DNA from: Trebonia sp963767685
GTDB lineage: Bacteria; Actinomycetota; Actinomycetes; Streptosporangiales; Streptosporangiaceae
Direction of reading: 5' to 3'
Assembly: GCA_963767685.1 (NCBI GenBank)
Contig: CAVYEZ010000004.1
Location: 186,001 to 250,000, forward strand
Length of the DNA: 64,000 nt
Shown here piece after piece: positions 1 to 9,480 of the stretch. The translations under genes were made by a program, and so were the position numbers. The number at the start of each line of letters is the position of its first letter. Positions within the stretch are counted from its first letter, which is position 1. Under the pieces are notes generated by a model, which did no database searches, was not told where the DNA came from, and saw only the letters and a list, made by a program, of their open reading frames with translations.

Positions 1-1
1 C

Positions 2-940
2 TACCAGCTTCCCGGCTGGGTGGGCGCGGCCGACCTCGTGATCGCGGTGACCCGTTCCGGGCACACGGCCGAGGCGCTGGCGCTGGCCGGCGAGGCCGCG
101 CGGCGCGGCTGCGACCTGGTCGGCGTGAGCGCGCCCGACTCGGCGCTGCAGGAGCTCGTCGCGCAGGCGCGGGGCACGTTCATCCCGGCGGCACCGGTCG
201 GGCCGGCGCGGGCGATGCCCTGGGCGCTGACCGTGCCGCTGCTCGTCAGCGCCGTCCGGCTCGGCGTGGCGCGTATCGACGACGCGGCCTACGAGGCCGC
301 GGCGGCCGCCATGGAGGACGTCTCGCACCAGTGCCGCCCGAGTAGCGAGTCGTTCGTCAACCCGGCCAAGTCCCTCGCGCTCGACCTGGTGGGACGGCTC
401 CCGCTGGTCTGGGGCGGCTCCCAGGTCGCGGCGGCGGCGGCCCGGCGGTTCGCTTCCCAGCTGGCGGCGAACGCCAAGTACCCGGCGCTACTCGGGCTGC
501 TGCCCGAGGCCGGACACGACCAGGTGGCGGCGTTCGACGGTCCCTATACGCCGCCGCCAGAGCCTGCCTTCCCCGCGGCTGAGGACCTAGGCGGCGTCGG
601 CCTTAGCGACGACGACTTCGGCTTCTCGGAAGAGGACGACGCCGAGCTGGAAGGCCTGTCGGGCGACGAGGAGTCGCTGCGGCTCGTGCTGATCGCCGAC
701 CCGGCGGGGGAGCATCCCGTGGTGGAGCGGACCAGGGCGGCGGCCGCGTCCCTCGCCGCGCTCAGGGGAGTCGACGTCTCGGACATCGCGATGGACGCCA
801 GCGCCGACCCGCTGCGCCGGCTGGCCGCGACCGTGCAGCTCCTCGACTACGCCTCGGTCTACCTCGGGATCGCCGCGGGCATCGACCCGCTGGCGATCGC
901 CGCGATCAAGGACCTGCGCGACCTGACCAGGCGCGAATAG
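2..940 (+). CDS. SIS-domain sugar-phosphate isomerase-like protein (5' partial)
   Basis: The reading frame is open from the first bases of the window (Y-Q-L-P-G-W precede the first GTG at 20), so the true start lies upstream. The visible 312 residues carry a sugar-isomerase (SIS) type segment near the start, with the pattern DLVIAVTRSGHTAEAL typical of the phosphosugar-binding loop of the phosphoglucose/phosphomannose isomerase family. An acidic, Asp/Glu-rich linker follows (about residues 190-225), then a second alpha/beta half ending DPLAIAAIKDL. In Streptomyces an equivalent SIS protein sits beside manA/manB and close to ahcY, matching the neighbours here, so a role in mannose or glucose phosphate interconversion is likely. 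Whether the enzyme is active cannot be judged because the N-terminal residues are missing. Confidence 0.8.
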   Translation, partial: YQLPGWVGAADLVIAVTRSGHTAEALALAGEAARRGCDLVGVSAPDSALQELVAQARGTFIPAAPVGPARAMPWALTVPLLVSAVRLGVARIDDAAYEAAAAAMEDVSHQCRPSSESFVNPAKSLALDLVGRLPLVWGGSQVAAAAARRFASQLAANAKYPALLGLLPEAGHDQVAAFDGPYTPPPEPAFPAAEDLGGVGLSDDDFGFSEEDDAELEGLSGDEESLRLVLIADPAGEHPVVERTRAAAASLAALRGVDVSDIAMDASADPLRRLAATVQLLDYASVYLGIAAGIDPLAIAAIKDLRDLTRRE

Positions 941-997
941 GGCAAAAACCGTGTATCTGGTTAAGGTTGCTGCTCCTGGGACGGGTATGCTACGCCG

Positions 998-1978
998 GTG
1001 AAGGCCGTCGTCGCCGCGCTCGCGGCCAACCTGGGCATCGCCATCGCCAAGTTCGCGGCGTTCCTCGTCACGGGGTCGGCGTCGATGCTCGCCGAGTCCG
1101 TGCACTCGGTGGCCGACACCGGCAACGAGACGCTGCTGCTGATCGGCCGCGGCCGGTCGCGCCGGGCGCGTACCGCCGAGCACCCGTTCGGTTTCGGCCG
1201 GGAACGGTACTTCTACGCCTTCGTGGTGGCGGTGATGCTGTTCACCGTCGGCGCGGTGTTCTCGATCTACGATGGCATCCACAAGATCCTCGTCCCCGGT
1301 CACCTTGACTCGCCGATCGTCGCCTACGCGGTGCTCGCCCTGTCGATGGTCCTCGAGGGGTTGTCGCTGCGCACCGGGATCCGCGAGGCGAACGCGGTGC
1401 GGCAGCAGGGCCACGGCTGGCGGCAGTTCGTCCACCTGACGAAGACGCCCGAGCTGCCGGTGGTGCTCCTTGAGGACACCGCGGCCCTGCTGGGGCTCTG
1501 CTTTGCCTTCCTCGGGGTGCTGCTCTCCCAGGTAACCGGGCACGAGCAGTGGGACGGCGTCGGATCGGTCGGCGTCGGCCTGCTGCTGGCCGGCGCCGCC
1601 TTCATCGTCGGCTACGAGACGAAGAGCCTGCTGATCGGCGAGTCGGCCACGGAGGAGATGTCGGCGCGGATCGTGGCCGCGATTGAGGGGGGGCCGGAGA
1701 AGTTCCGCCTGATCCACCTGCGCACGTCCCACATCGGCCCGGAGAGCCTCCTGGTCGCCGCGAAGATCGGGGTGGCCGCCAACTTGACGGCGGCGGACCT
1801 GACGGCGGGCATCGACGCCGCGGAGAAGCGGGTGCGGGCCGCGGTCCCGATCGCGGAGACCATCTACCTGGAGCCGGACATCTACCGCCCGGGACAGGAA
1901 GACCCCTTCGACCCGTCGGTGGCCGTCGTCCAGCGCACCAGCCGCCGCCCGCGCTTCCGGCCGCAGCGCCGCTCCTGA
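998..1978 (+). CDS. Cation diffusion facilitator family transporter
   Basis: This 326-residue membrane protein fits the CDF (cation efflux) family, which exports divalent metals such as Zn2+ in exchange for protons. TM2 carries the family signature H36-S-V-A-D40 followed by TGNETLL, and the HPFGFGRERY segment (about residues 62-71) is the conserved loop before TM3. TM5 carries E159-D160-TAALLG, as in the SLC30A9-like branch, rather than the usual HxxxD. The soluble C-terminal domain starts near residue 200. The GTG start is chosen because an ATG 12 nt upstream runs into a stop. A TATGCT box at 985-990, 7 nt before the GTG, suggests a leaderless transcript. The metal is not determinable from sequence. 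Confidence 0.85.
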   Translation: MKAVVAALAANLGIAIAKFAAFLVTGSASMLAESVHSVADTGNETLLLIGRGRSRRARTAEHPFGFGRERYFYAFVVAVMLFTVGAVFSIYDGIHKILVPGHLDSPIVAYAVLALSMVLEGLSLRTGIREANAVRQQGHGWRQFVHLTKTPELPVVLLEDTAALLGLCFAFLGVLLSQVTGHEQWDGVGSVGVGLLLAGAAFIVGYETKSLLIGESATEEMSARIVAAIEGGPEKFRLIHLRTSHIGPESLLVAAKIGVAANLTAADLTAGIDAAEKRVRAAVPIAETIYLEPDIYRPGQEDPFDPSVAVVQRTSRRPRFRPQRRS

Positions 1979-2455
1979 GCCCGCGCCGGCCGCCGTGTCG
2001 CCCGGCGCCGGGCTATTCGTCTTTACCGCCCGCGCCGGGACACCGTGCCCTCCTTCGCTATATCTGGAAGTCAGGCATGCGGGCGCAGGATTTTGGGAAG
2101 AAGCCTCAATGGTTAGCCGCGCTCAATTTATTGGGTGAATTATTCGCGGTTCCGCGCTCTGTGTAACTTGTGCTGCGTGTCGTCCAGAACATGCCGGATC
2201 CGTGGCATTCGCGCCCTCGCGATTACCGGCGGAGCGATGCAGTTATACCGCACTTGAGCTGCGATGATGAGCATAAATGGGTTCATCATGGATGAAGTGG
2301 CACTGTCTCTTTGAATGCTTGGCGGAAATCTCGCTGAACTGCATCGACTTAGTCGCTCACGGTGATCACCTCGGGTATGGTTTGCGACTGGCAAGGACGT
2401 ACGAATTCATCGCCGGAGCTTGCCCGGTGGTGGGAAAAAAGGGGGAAGGGTAAGT
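1979..2455. other. Intergenic region, no gene seen
   Basis: These 477 bases hold no convincing ORF. A short GC palindrome at 2001-2012 just after the transporter may be a terminator. The stretch from about 2090 to 2340 is clearly richer in A+T than the flanking genes and probably carries the promoter and control region of the chaplin-like gene; a TATGGT box lies at 2377-2382. I could not assign a specific operator. Confidence 0.5.
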
Positions 2456-2971
2456 ATGGTCAAGAAGACCCACGCTCTCGCGCTCACCGTAGCGACCGCG
2501 GGGCTGCTCGGCTTCGCCGCGCCGATGGCGAGTGCCGCAACCATGTCGGGTCCGTCGAGCCTGGTGAACGTCAGCAACAACCAGGTTCCGGCTCAGGTCT
2601 GCGGCAACGACGTGTACGGCAACATCATCGGCGGGCAGGTCCCGGTCGAGGGCGACGCGCTGGTTGCCAGCCTGCTCAGCCCGGGCTCGGTCACCAAGGC
2701 CAAGGCCATCAACAACCGTGGCTGCACCGAGATGAACAACCAGCAGAACAAGTCCGGTGACGACGGCTCGAGCCTGGTGAACGCCGCCAACAACCAGATC
2801 CCGGTCCAGGTCTGCGGCAACGACGTCTTCATCAACGGCATCGGCGGCCAGGTGCCGCTGTACGGCCTGGCGGGCGCGCTCTCGGTGCTGTCGCCGGCGT
2901 CGGTCACCAAGTCGACCGCCGTCAACAACCAGGGCTGCTCCTCGGCCAACAACCAGCAGAACGGCTGGTAA
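2456..2971 (+). CDS. Chaplin-like secreted protein with two tandem repeats
   Basis: The 171-residue product starts with a classical signal peptide (MVKK, hydrophobic stretch, cleavage near MASA-A around residue 27). The mature part is a tandem duplication: unit 1 (about residues 33-98) and unit 2 (about 103-168) both read SSLVN, NNQ(V/I)P, QVCGNDV, IGGQVP, LSP(G/A)SVTK, NN(R/Q)GC, NNQQN. Each unit has two cysteines. The VCGN core and Val/Asn-rich beta pattern resemble the chaplin (DUF320) fold of self-assembling cell-surface amyloids of sporulating actinobacteria. I infer a surface-coat role. The ATG at 2456 has a strong purine-rich site (GGGGGAAGGG) 5 nt upstream. There is no sorting signal or C-terminal membrane segment. 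It is a single gene followed by a clear terminator. Confidence 0.75.
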   Translation: MVKKTHALALTVATAGLLGFAAPMASAATMSGPSSLVNVSNNQVPAQVCGNDVYGNIIGGQVPVEGDALVASLLSPGSVTKAKAINNRGCTEMNNQQNKSGDDGSSLVNAANNQIPVQVCGNDVFINGIGGQVPLYGLAGALSVLSPASVTKSTAVNNQGCSSANNQQNGW

Positions 2972-3014
2972 AGCCGTCGGGTTCGCCCGGCCGACCACTG
3001 GCCGGGCACCGAAG

Positions 3015-3048
3015 ATCCCCGCTTGCCATCGGCAGGCGGGGATTTTTC
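3015..3048 (+). terminator. Rho-independent terminator of the chaplin-like gene
   Basis: A 13-bp stem (3015-3027 with 3031-3043, one G-T wobble) with a 3-nt loop is followed directly by five T residues. It lies 44 nt after the stop codon. Confidence 0.9.
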
Positions 3049-3068
3049 GTTGCCGGGCGGGCCGACCG

Positions 3069-3455
3069 CTATCGGTCGGCCGTCCCGCGCGGCGCGCCGC
3101 CGAGCGCGCGCAGCGCCCGTTCCTTCTCGAAGTCGAGGGCCCGGCCCGCGCCCGGCCCGGCGGGCACGTGGCCCGTGCGTCGCCCCAGGTCGGCGACGGC
3201 GGCGCGGGCCGCCGGGTCGGTCAGCACCCGGAGCCCGAAGGCGAGCGCGGCCGGCGTAATGTCAAAGCGCCGCTCGATGGCGAGCCCGGCCGTGATCGTG
3301 GCCAGGTCCTCGTCGGTGAATTGCCGGTGCGCGTGGCCCCGCCCGTAGGGGCGGTCCCGCAGCGGCGGCAGCAGCCCGAGATCCTCCCGGTAGCGGAGCA
3401 TCCGGGGGGACATGCCGAGCCGCGCGGCGGCCTCAGTGATGCGCATGACTAACAA
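3069..3455 (-). CDS. MerR family transcriptional regulator
   Basis: The 128-residue product begins with the MerR winged-helix signature: MRITEAAARLGMSPRMLRY, then REDLGLLPP, then the wing with RQFTDEDL. The short C-terminal part has no Cys cluster and no recognisable ligand domain, so the inducer is unknown. Two starts are possible: TTG at 3455 (MLVMRITE), which has AGGAG 9 nt upstream, or ATG at 3446, which is 18 nt from that site. I chose TTG because of the spacing. The gene is convergent with the chaplin-like gene and divergent from ahcY, so it could control either ahcY or itself. Confidence 0.85.
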   Translation of the reverse strand: MLVMRITEAAARLGMSPRMLRYREDLGLLPPLRDRPYGRGHAHRQFTDEDLATITAGLAIERRFDITPAALAFGLRVLTDPAARAAVADLGRRTGHVPAGPGAGRALDFEKERALRALGGAPRGTADR

Positions 3456-3540
3456 TCTAACATTCTCCTGTCAAAAAACGCCGGGAGGGCGTGCGTCCGG
3501 TCGTCCGCATCCCGTAGCGTCGTCATGGCCGCAGTTGTCA

Positions 3541-3607
3541 TCCGGGGGAGGACCCCCGTATCCCCCCGGCCGCGCCCTCGATGGCACAAGCCGCCAGTCA
3601 TATCGAG
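3541..3607 (+). repeat. Composite palindromic repeat (element A + hairpin C), copy upstream of ahcY
   Basis: A GC palindrome (CCGGGGGAGGACCCCC) is followed by CCCCCCGG and then by a hairpin with arms CTCGAT/ATCGAG around the core GATGGC-acaa-GCCGCC (3577-3607). The same order of modules occurs at 27019-27138 and 52303-52459. The unit ends 41 nt before the ahcY start and will be in its mRNA leader if transcription starts upstream of it. Confidence 0.7.
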
Positions 3608-3647
3608 TGAGCGAAGACCGGGGGCGACTCTATGAAAGGGTGTTTGC

Positions 3648-5087
<1,440 letters not shown>

Positions 5088-5185
5088 TTTTCAAAAGCAT
5101 CCATGATGACCGATTGGTTCCAGCATCAGGCGATGGATTCAGGAAGGCGCACTGGCGCTGTGGCCCAGGAAACTGGTGGAGGACG

Positions 5186-6499
5186 ATGAGCGCGACTGCG
5201 GTCCCCCCGGGGGACATCCCCCCGAGGGGACCGCGCCGGTATCGGTCCGTCCCCGGGCTCGCCGAGCTCGGGGACGGCCGTATCCGGTATTCCGAACGGA
5301 TGATGCCGCTGCTGTCCGCGCTCCATGGCCGGTTCAGCGCGGACCAGCCGTTCGCCGGGCTGTCCGTCGCTGCCTGCCTGCACGTGACGGCGGAGACGGC
5401 GGTGTTCATCCGCGCCCTGCGCGCGGGCGGCGCGCTGGTGGCGCTCGCGGCGTCCAACCCGCTGTCCACCCAGGACGACATCGCCGCCGCGCTCGAGGCG
5501 GACGACGGCATCGCGGTCTTCGCTCGCTCGGGGGTGGACCGGGACACGTACTACCGGAACATCGAGCAGGCCCTCGACGCGGTGGGCGAGGGCCCCGACC
5601 TGGTCATCGACGACGGCGGCGACCTGGTGAGCACCCTGCACACCGCGCGCCCGGCGCTGCTCGGCCGGGTACGCGGCGGCTGCGAAGGGACAACGACCGG
5701 CGTGCTCCGGCTGCGCCGGATGGCGGCCGACGCGACGCTGGCCTTCCCGGTGATCGCGGCGAGCGACACCCCGGTCACCAGGATCGTGGACAACACGCAC
5801 GGCACCGCCCAGTCGGTGCTCGACGGGCTGCTCCGCGCCAGCGGGGTGCTGCTCGCGGGCAAGACCGTGGTGGTCGCCGGGTTCGGCGCCTGCGGTTCGG
5901 GCATCGCCGAGGCCGCCCGCGCGCTCGGCGCCAGGATAGTCATCACCGAGGTGGACCCGGTGCGGGCCCTCGACGCGGTACTGCGCGGGTTCCGGGTGCT
6001 GCCGATCGCCGACGCGGCGCCGATCGGCGAGGTCTTCATCACCGCGACCGGCTCCACCGAGGTGATCACCGCCGAGCACCTGGCGGTGCTGCGGGACGGC
6101 GCGATCCTCGCCAACGCCGGCCATTTCGACGTGGAGATCGACGTCCGCGCCCTCGCCGCCATGGCGGTCGCCGTGCAGACCGACGTCCGGCCGCACGCCG
6201 ACGCCTACGAGCTCCCCGACGGCCGCCGCGTGCTGCTGCTCGCGGAGGGCCGCGTGGTCAACCTCGTCGCCGCCAACGGCCACCCGCCCGAGGTGATGGA
6301 CCTCGCGTTCGGCATCGAGGCCCTCGCGCTCGCGGAGCTGGCGGGCCGCAAGGAACGGCTGCCGCCCGGCGTCCACCGGGTACCGTCGGACATTGACGCC
6401 GAGGCGGCCCGCCTGGTCCTCACCGCCCTCGGCGCCCGGCTCGACACCATGAGCGAGGCGCAGCAGGCCTACCTGGACACCTGGCGCATCGGCTCCTAA
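5186..6499 (+). CDS. Adenosylhomocysteinase-like paralogue, archaeal-type, altered active site
   Basis: The 437-residue protein is a second AhcY-fold protein. It lacks the insertion and the C-terminal Lys-Tyr tail of the canonical enzyme and instead matches the short archaeal/Thermotoga type (DNTHGTAQSVLDG, AGFGACGSGIAEAARALGA, VNLVAANGHPPEVMD, ending YLDTWRIGS). NAD-binding residues, the HVTAETAV histidine, VIDDGGD, AGHFDVEID and NGHP are kept. Two catalytic positions differ: the second Glu of EETTTGV is Gly168, and the segment that should carry the catalytic Lys reads VTRIVDN (around R199) with no Lys at all. It may act on a different thioether nucleoside or be a regulatory pseudoenzyme. 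The start ATG has GGTGGAGGA close upstream. A GC palindrome of the dispersed repeat family (5202-5229) encodes part of its N-terminus (VPPGDIPPRG). Confidence 0.85.
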   Translation: MSATAVPPGDIPPRGPRRYRSVPGLAELGDGRIRYSERMMPLLSALHGRFSADQPFAGLSVAACLHVTAETAVFIRALRAGGALVALAASNPLSTQDDIAAALEADDGIAVFARSGVDRDTYYRNIEQALDAVGEGPDLVIDDGGDLVSTLHTARPALLGRVRGGCEGTTTGVLRLRRMAADATLAFPVIAASDTPVTRIVDNTHGTAQSVLDGLLRASGVLLAGKTVVVAGFGACGSGIAEAARALGARIVITEVDPVRALDAVLRGFRVLPIADAAPIGEVFITATGSTEVITAEHLAVLRDGAILANAGHFDVEIDVRALAAMAVAVQTDVRPHADAYELPDGRRVLLLAEGRVVNLVAANGHPPEVMDLAFGIEALALAELAGRKERLPPGVHRVPSDIDAEAARLVLTALGARLDTMSEAQQAYLDTWRIGS

Positions 6500-7129
6500 C
6501 CCGCCGCCAACTCCGGGCACGGTTGGAGGCGCGAGGGTCGCCGGGTGGTGGCGGGCATAGTGGCGGGCCGCGCGCACCCGGTCGCCGCAGCGGGCCGAGC
6601 ACCACTGGCGGGCGGCGTGGGCGCGGAGGAACCAGCGGATGCACCCGTGCGCGCCGCACGGGGCCGGCTGGACTTCGCCGGCGCCGGTGAGCGCGCCGAG
6701 CGCGTCGCCGGCCAGCCGGGCGAGCGCCACGTCAACCGGGTCGGTGTCCGGTCCGGTGAGCTGCTCGTCCCGCCGCGGGCCGGCGTCATCCCAGGTCAGC
6801 GCCGGGACTAGCGGCGCCCCGGCCAGCGCCGCATTCAGCGCCGACAGGTCTCCGGGCGCGGGCGCGGCCGTGTCCGCCCGGGCGGCGAAGAGCGCCCTGA
6901 TCGTTTCGCGCAGCGCGCCCAGGCGCGCGGCGTTCTGACCGCTCACGGCGGCGCCCCGGGGAAGCAGGCCCCGTCCGGTCAGCCACTCGGTTGCCCCCGA
7001 TGCGTCCGCGATCAGGTCGACCGGCCGGCCGGCGCTCATGAACAGGGTGTTCACCAGCGCGAGCGCGCACGACACGTCTTCGCCGGGCGCTGGCGGGTGC
7101 GAGCCCGCGCTCGCTGATCTCTCGGCCAT
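6500..7129 (-). CDS. CGNR zinc-finger (ABATE-like) regulator, 3' end undefined
   Basis: The first about 195 residues match the CGNR family of stress-response DNA-binding proteins: an N-terminal helical domain (LALVNTLFMSAGRPVDLI, ATEWLTGRGLL) and a C-terminal zinc finger with C-x4-C, then WCSARCGDRVRAARHYARHH. The start ATG at 7129 lies beside an inverted-repeat operator shared with the divergent hydrolase gene. The family normally stops a few residues after ARHYARHR. Here the frame stays open as far as 5126, straight through the antisense of the AhcY paralogue. I therefore give only the supported part. A stop exists at 6496-6498 in another frame, so a frameshift near the 3' end is one explanation. 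Confidence 0.7.
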
Positions 7130-7154
7130 GCCTAATGGTATCCACTGTCGTTGT

Positions 7155-7208
7155 CCGTTAGGAGATGCTATGGTCTTCCTAACGGATAAATATGAGGTTT
7201 ACCGTTAG
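7155..7208. promoter_or_regulatory. Divergent operator: inverted repeat CCGTTAGGA / TCCTAACGG
   Basis: CCGTTAGGA (7155-7163) and TCCTAACGG (7177-7185) form a perfect inverted repeat with a 13-nt spacer. A third half site CCGTTAG lies at 7202-7208. The repeat is centred between the CGNR regulator and the metallo-hydrolase, so the CGNR protein is the natural candidate to bind it. Confidence 0.65.
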
Positions 7209-7224
7209 AAGGGAAGGGCTGGAG

Positions 7225-8010
7225 ATGGTGCGCGTCCAGTTGGTCGGCGGCCCGACCGCGGTTCTCGAGCTTGGCGGCCTGCGGCTGGTCACCGACCCGA
7301 CGTTTGACCCGCCCGGAGACTATCCGCGGCCCGACGGCGCCAAGCTGGTGAAGCTGGCCTCGCCGGCGGTGACCAGCGACGACGTGGGCCCCGTGGACGC
7401 GGTGCTGCTCTCCCACGACCAGCACGCGGACAACCTGGACCAGGCCGGCCGGGCCTTCCTCGCCAAGGCCCCGCTGACGCTCACCACGTCCAGCGGGGCG
7501 CAGCGGCTGGCCGAGGACGGGACCGGCGTGCGCGGCCTGGCTCCGTGGCAGCACGTGGACTTGCCGCGCGACGGCCGCGAGCCGGTCCGGGTCACCGCCG
7601 TCCCCGCCAGGCACGGTCCCGAGGGCTGCGAGCCGGTCAGCGGCGAGGTCACGGGTTTCGTGCTGACCGCACCCGACCTGCCCACGACCTACGTCAGCGG
7701 CGACAACGCCTGGCTCGGCGCCGTCGAGCAGGTGGCGTCCAGGTTCGCCGCGGTCGACGTCGCCGTGCTGTTCACCGGCGCGGCGCGGATCGCGGACCGG
7801 TTCGGCGGCGCCTTGCTCACCCTCGACAGCGAGCTGGCCGCCGAGGCCGCCCGCATCCTCGGCGCCAGCTCCGTGATCCCGGTCCACTACACCGGCTGGC
7901 AGCACTTCACCGAGGGTGCCCCCGTCCTCCGCGCCGCCTTCGCCCGAGCGGGCCTAACCGACCGCCTGGTCCTGCTGGCCCCAGGCGAATCCGCCGACCT
8001 GCCGCGCTAG
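7225..8010 (+). CDS. MBL-fold metallo-hydrolase, UlaG-like
   Basis: The 261-residue product resembles the COG2220 branch of metallo-beta-lactamase-fold hydrolases. It has VTDPTFDPPGDYP, the metal-binding motif LLSHDQHADNLD (an H-x-D-x-H-x-D variant of HxHxDH), VPARHGPEG, TYVSGDNAW and VIPVHYTGWQHF as successive metal-site loops. The substrate is unknown; relatives include a sugar-phosphate lactonase. I prefer ATG 7225, which has AAGGGAAGGG about 8 nt upstream, over an in-frame ATG at 7192 that lies next to the operator. It is divergent from the CGNR regulator and shares an operator with it, so the two probably form a small stress-response unit. Confidence 0.8.
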   Translation: MVRVQLVGGPTAVLELGGLRLVTDPTFDPPGDYPRPDGAKLVKLASPAVTSDDVGPVDAVLLSHDQHADNLDQAGRAFLAKAPLTLTTSSGAQRLAEDGTGVRGLAPWQHVDLPRDGREPVRVTAVPARHGPEGCEPVSGEVTGFVLTAPDLPTTYVSGDNAWLGAVEQVASRFAAVDVAVLFTGAARIADRFGGALLTLDSELAAEAARILGASSVIPVHYTGWQHFTEGAPVLRAAFARAGLTDRLVLLAPGESADLPR

Positions 8011-8090
8011 CGTCCACGGGAACCGTCGTCGCGCTCCCCAAGAGAGCACCACCGGCACCCTGTTACCGCCGCGTTGGGCGCTGTGCCCCG

Positions 8091-8118
8091 TTGGCGCTCG
8101 CGAACCGGTGGATATCCT
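8091..8118 (+). promoter_or_regulatory. Promoter TTGGCG-16-TATCCT for a leaderless gene
   Basis: TTGGCG at 8091-8096 and TATCCT at 8113-8118 are 16 nt apart. The GTG start at 8127 lies 9 nt after the -10 box, so transcription should begin at or next to the start codon. Confidence 0.55.
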
Positions 8119-8126
8119 CTAGGACC

Positions 8127-9449
8127 GTGGACACAACAGCCGGGGCGGCGGTGCCTGGGAACGAGGCGGCGCCCAAGCCTGAGCAGGCGGGCGACGCCGC
8201 GCGATCCGCGTCGCCGGCACCATCCTGGCTGCCCGGCCGCCGCGTCATCACCGTCTGGTTCGCGATCTTCACGGTGTACGCGGGCGCGGAGATCTTTACC
8301 CGGCACGCCGACGGCACCTGGGGCGCGTGGGCGTGCGGCGGCTACGCGGTGGCTACCCTCCTCCTGCTGCTGACCAGGAACTGGCTGGCCCCGCTGGCCG
8401 CCGCCATCGCCGGGGCGTTCCTGGCGCCGCTTGTCTGGATGATCCTCAAGGTCCCGGACACGTCGACCGCCGAGGTCGTGGTCATCAACCGGTCGGCGGA
8501 CTACCTGGTCAAGCACGGCACGCCGTACCTGCCGGCCAGCCTCATCACCGACTGGCAGCACTACAACCCCTACCTGCCGCTGATGGAGCTGTTCGGCCTG
8601 CCGCGCGAGGCGGGCTTCCCCGGGCTGCTCGGCGACCCCAGGATCTGGACCTCGCTGGTCACGGTGGCCGCGCTCACCGCGGCCTTCGCGCTCGTGGTCC
8701 CGGGCGCGGGCCGGGACCGCCGCGGGGCGGTAGCCGTGCTCGCCGCGATCTCCGTCGCCTCGCCGCTCGTCGCCTTCCCGCTGACGGTCGGCGTCACCGA
8801 CCCGCCGATCATCGCGCTCACCTGCCTGACCCTCGCCCTGGCCGGGGCGAAGCCGCGGCCTCAGTTCCTCCGCGCGGCCCTCGTGCTCGCGGTCGCCTGC
8901 GCGATGAAGTCCACCGCCTGGGCCGTGGTCCCCGTGCTGGCGGTCATGGCCTGGGTCCGGGCGTCGCACCGGACCGCGGTCAAGTTCGCCGGAGCCGTCA
9001 CCGGCGCCGCCGTCGTGCTCGCGCTCGCGGCCGCCCCGAACGCGCTCGCGACCCCGGATGCCATCAAGCAGAACCTCATCGACTACCCGCTCGGCACCTC
9101 CAAGTTCAAGACGGTGGCGGGCAGCCCGCTCCCTGGCCACCTCATCTCCCAGCTTGGCCACGCGGGCCGCCTGACCGTGGACGGGCTCCTCGTGCTCGCG
9201 CTCGCCGCGTTCGCGGCCTGGCTCCTCGCCCGCCCGCCGCACGACGCCAGGGACGCCACGGTCCGCCTCATCGTCCTGTACGCGGTCCTGTTCACCCTCG
9301 CCCCGTCGACCAGGTACGGCTACTACGCCTACCCGCTCGCCCTGGTCGGCTGGCTGGCCCTCACCAGGGACCCGGCCGCACAGAACCCTCCCTTCGCCTC
9401 CACCCTCCGTCCGCGCCGGGCCCGATCCGTACCCGGAGGCCGCACTTAG
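8127..9449 (+). CDS. Polytopic membrane protein, candidate GT-C/GT87-type glycosyltransferase
   Basis: The 440-residue protein has a disordered Ala/Pro/Glu-rich N-terminus of about 38 residues and then roughly ten hydrophobic segments. Between TM3 and TM4 an extracytoplasmic loop reads VINRSADYLVKHGTPYLP, like the acidic/aromatic loop of polyprenyl-phosphate-sugar-dependent mannosyltransferases (DUF2029/GT87). The loop RPPHDARDATVRL and the end STRYGYYAYPLALVGW also fit GT-C membrane enzymes. I infer transfer of a lipid-linked sugar to a cell-envelope acceptor, but no catalytic residue is certain. The GTG at 8127 is chosen from the promoter position. The gene is convergent with ung. Confidence 0.6.
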   Translation: MDTTAGAAVPGNEAAPKPEQAGDAARSASPAPSWLPGRRVITVWFAIFTVYAGAEIFTRHADGTWGAWACGGYAVATLLLLLTRNWLAPLAAAIAGAFLAPLVWMILKVPDTSTAEVVVINRSADYLVKHGTPYLPASLITDWQHYNPYLPLMELFGLPREAGFPGLLGDPRIWTSLVTVAALTAAFALVVPGAGRDRRGAVAVLAAISVASPLVAFPLTVGVTDPPIIALTCLTLALAGAKPRPQFLRAALVLAVACAMKSTAWAVVPVLAVMAWVRASHRTAVKFAGAVTGAAVVLALAAAPNALATPDAIKQNLIDYPLGTSKFKTVAGSPLPGHLISQLGHAGRLTVDGLLVLALAAFAAWLLARPPHDARDATVRLIVLYAVLFTLAPSTRYGYYAYPLALVGWLALTRDPAAQNPPFASTLRPRRARSVPGGRT

Positions 9450-9480
9450 GGCCACCTGGCGTTGTCGGGCAGCCGTCGCG

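Noticed and set aside
3456..3647. SAH riboswitch before ahcY
   Set aside because: The leader contains only the palindromic repeat modules; I could not see the SAH riboswitch core.
5126..6499. Long minus-strand open frame opposite the AhcY paralogue, continuing the CGNR gene
   Set aside because: It is antisense to a conserved coding sequence, has no family similarity past the CGNR finger and is explained by scarcity of stops in GC-rich antisense frames.
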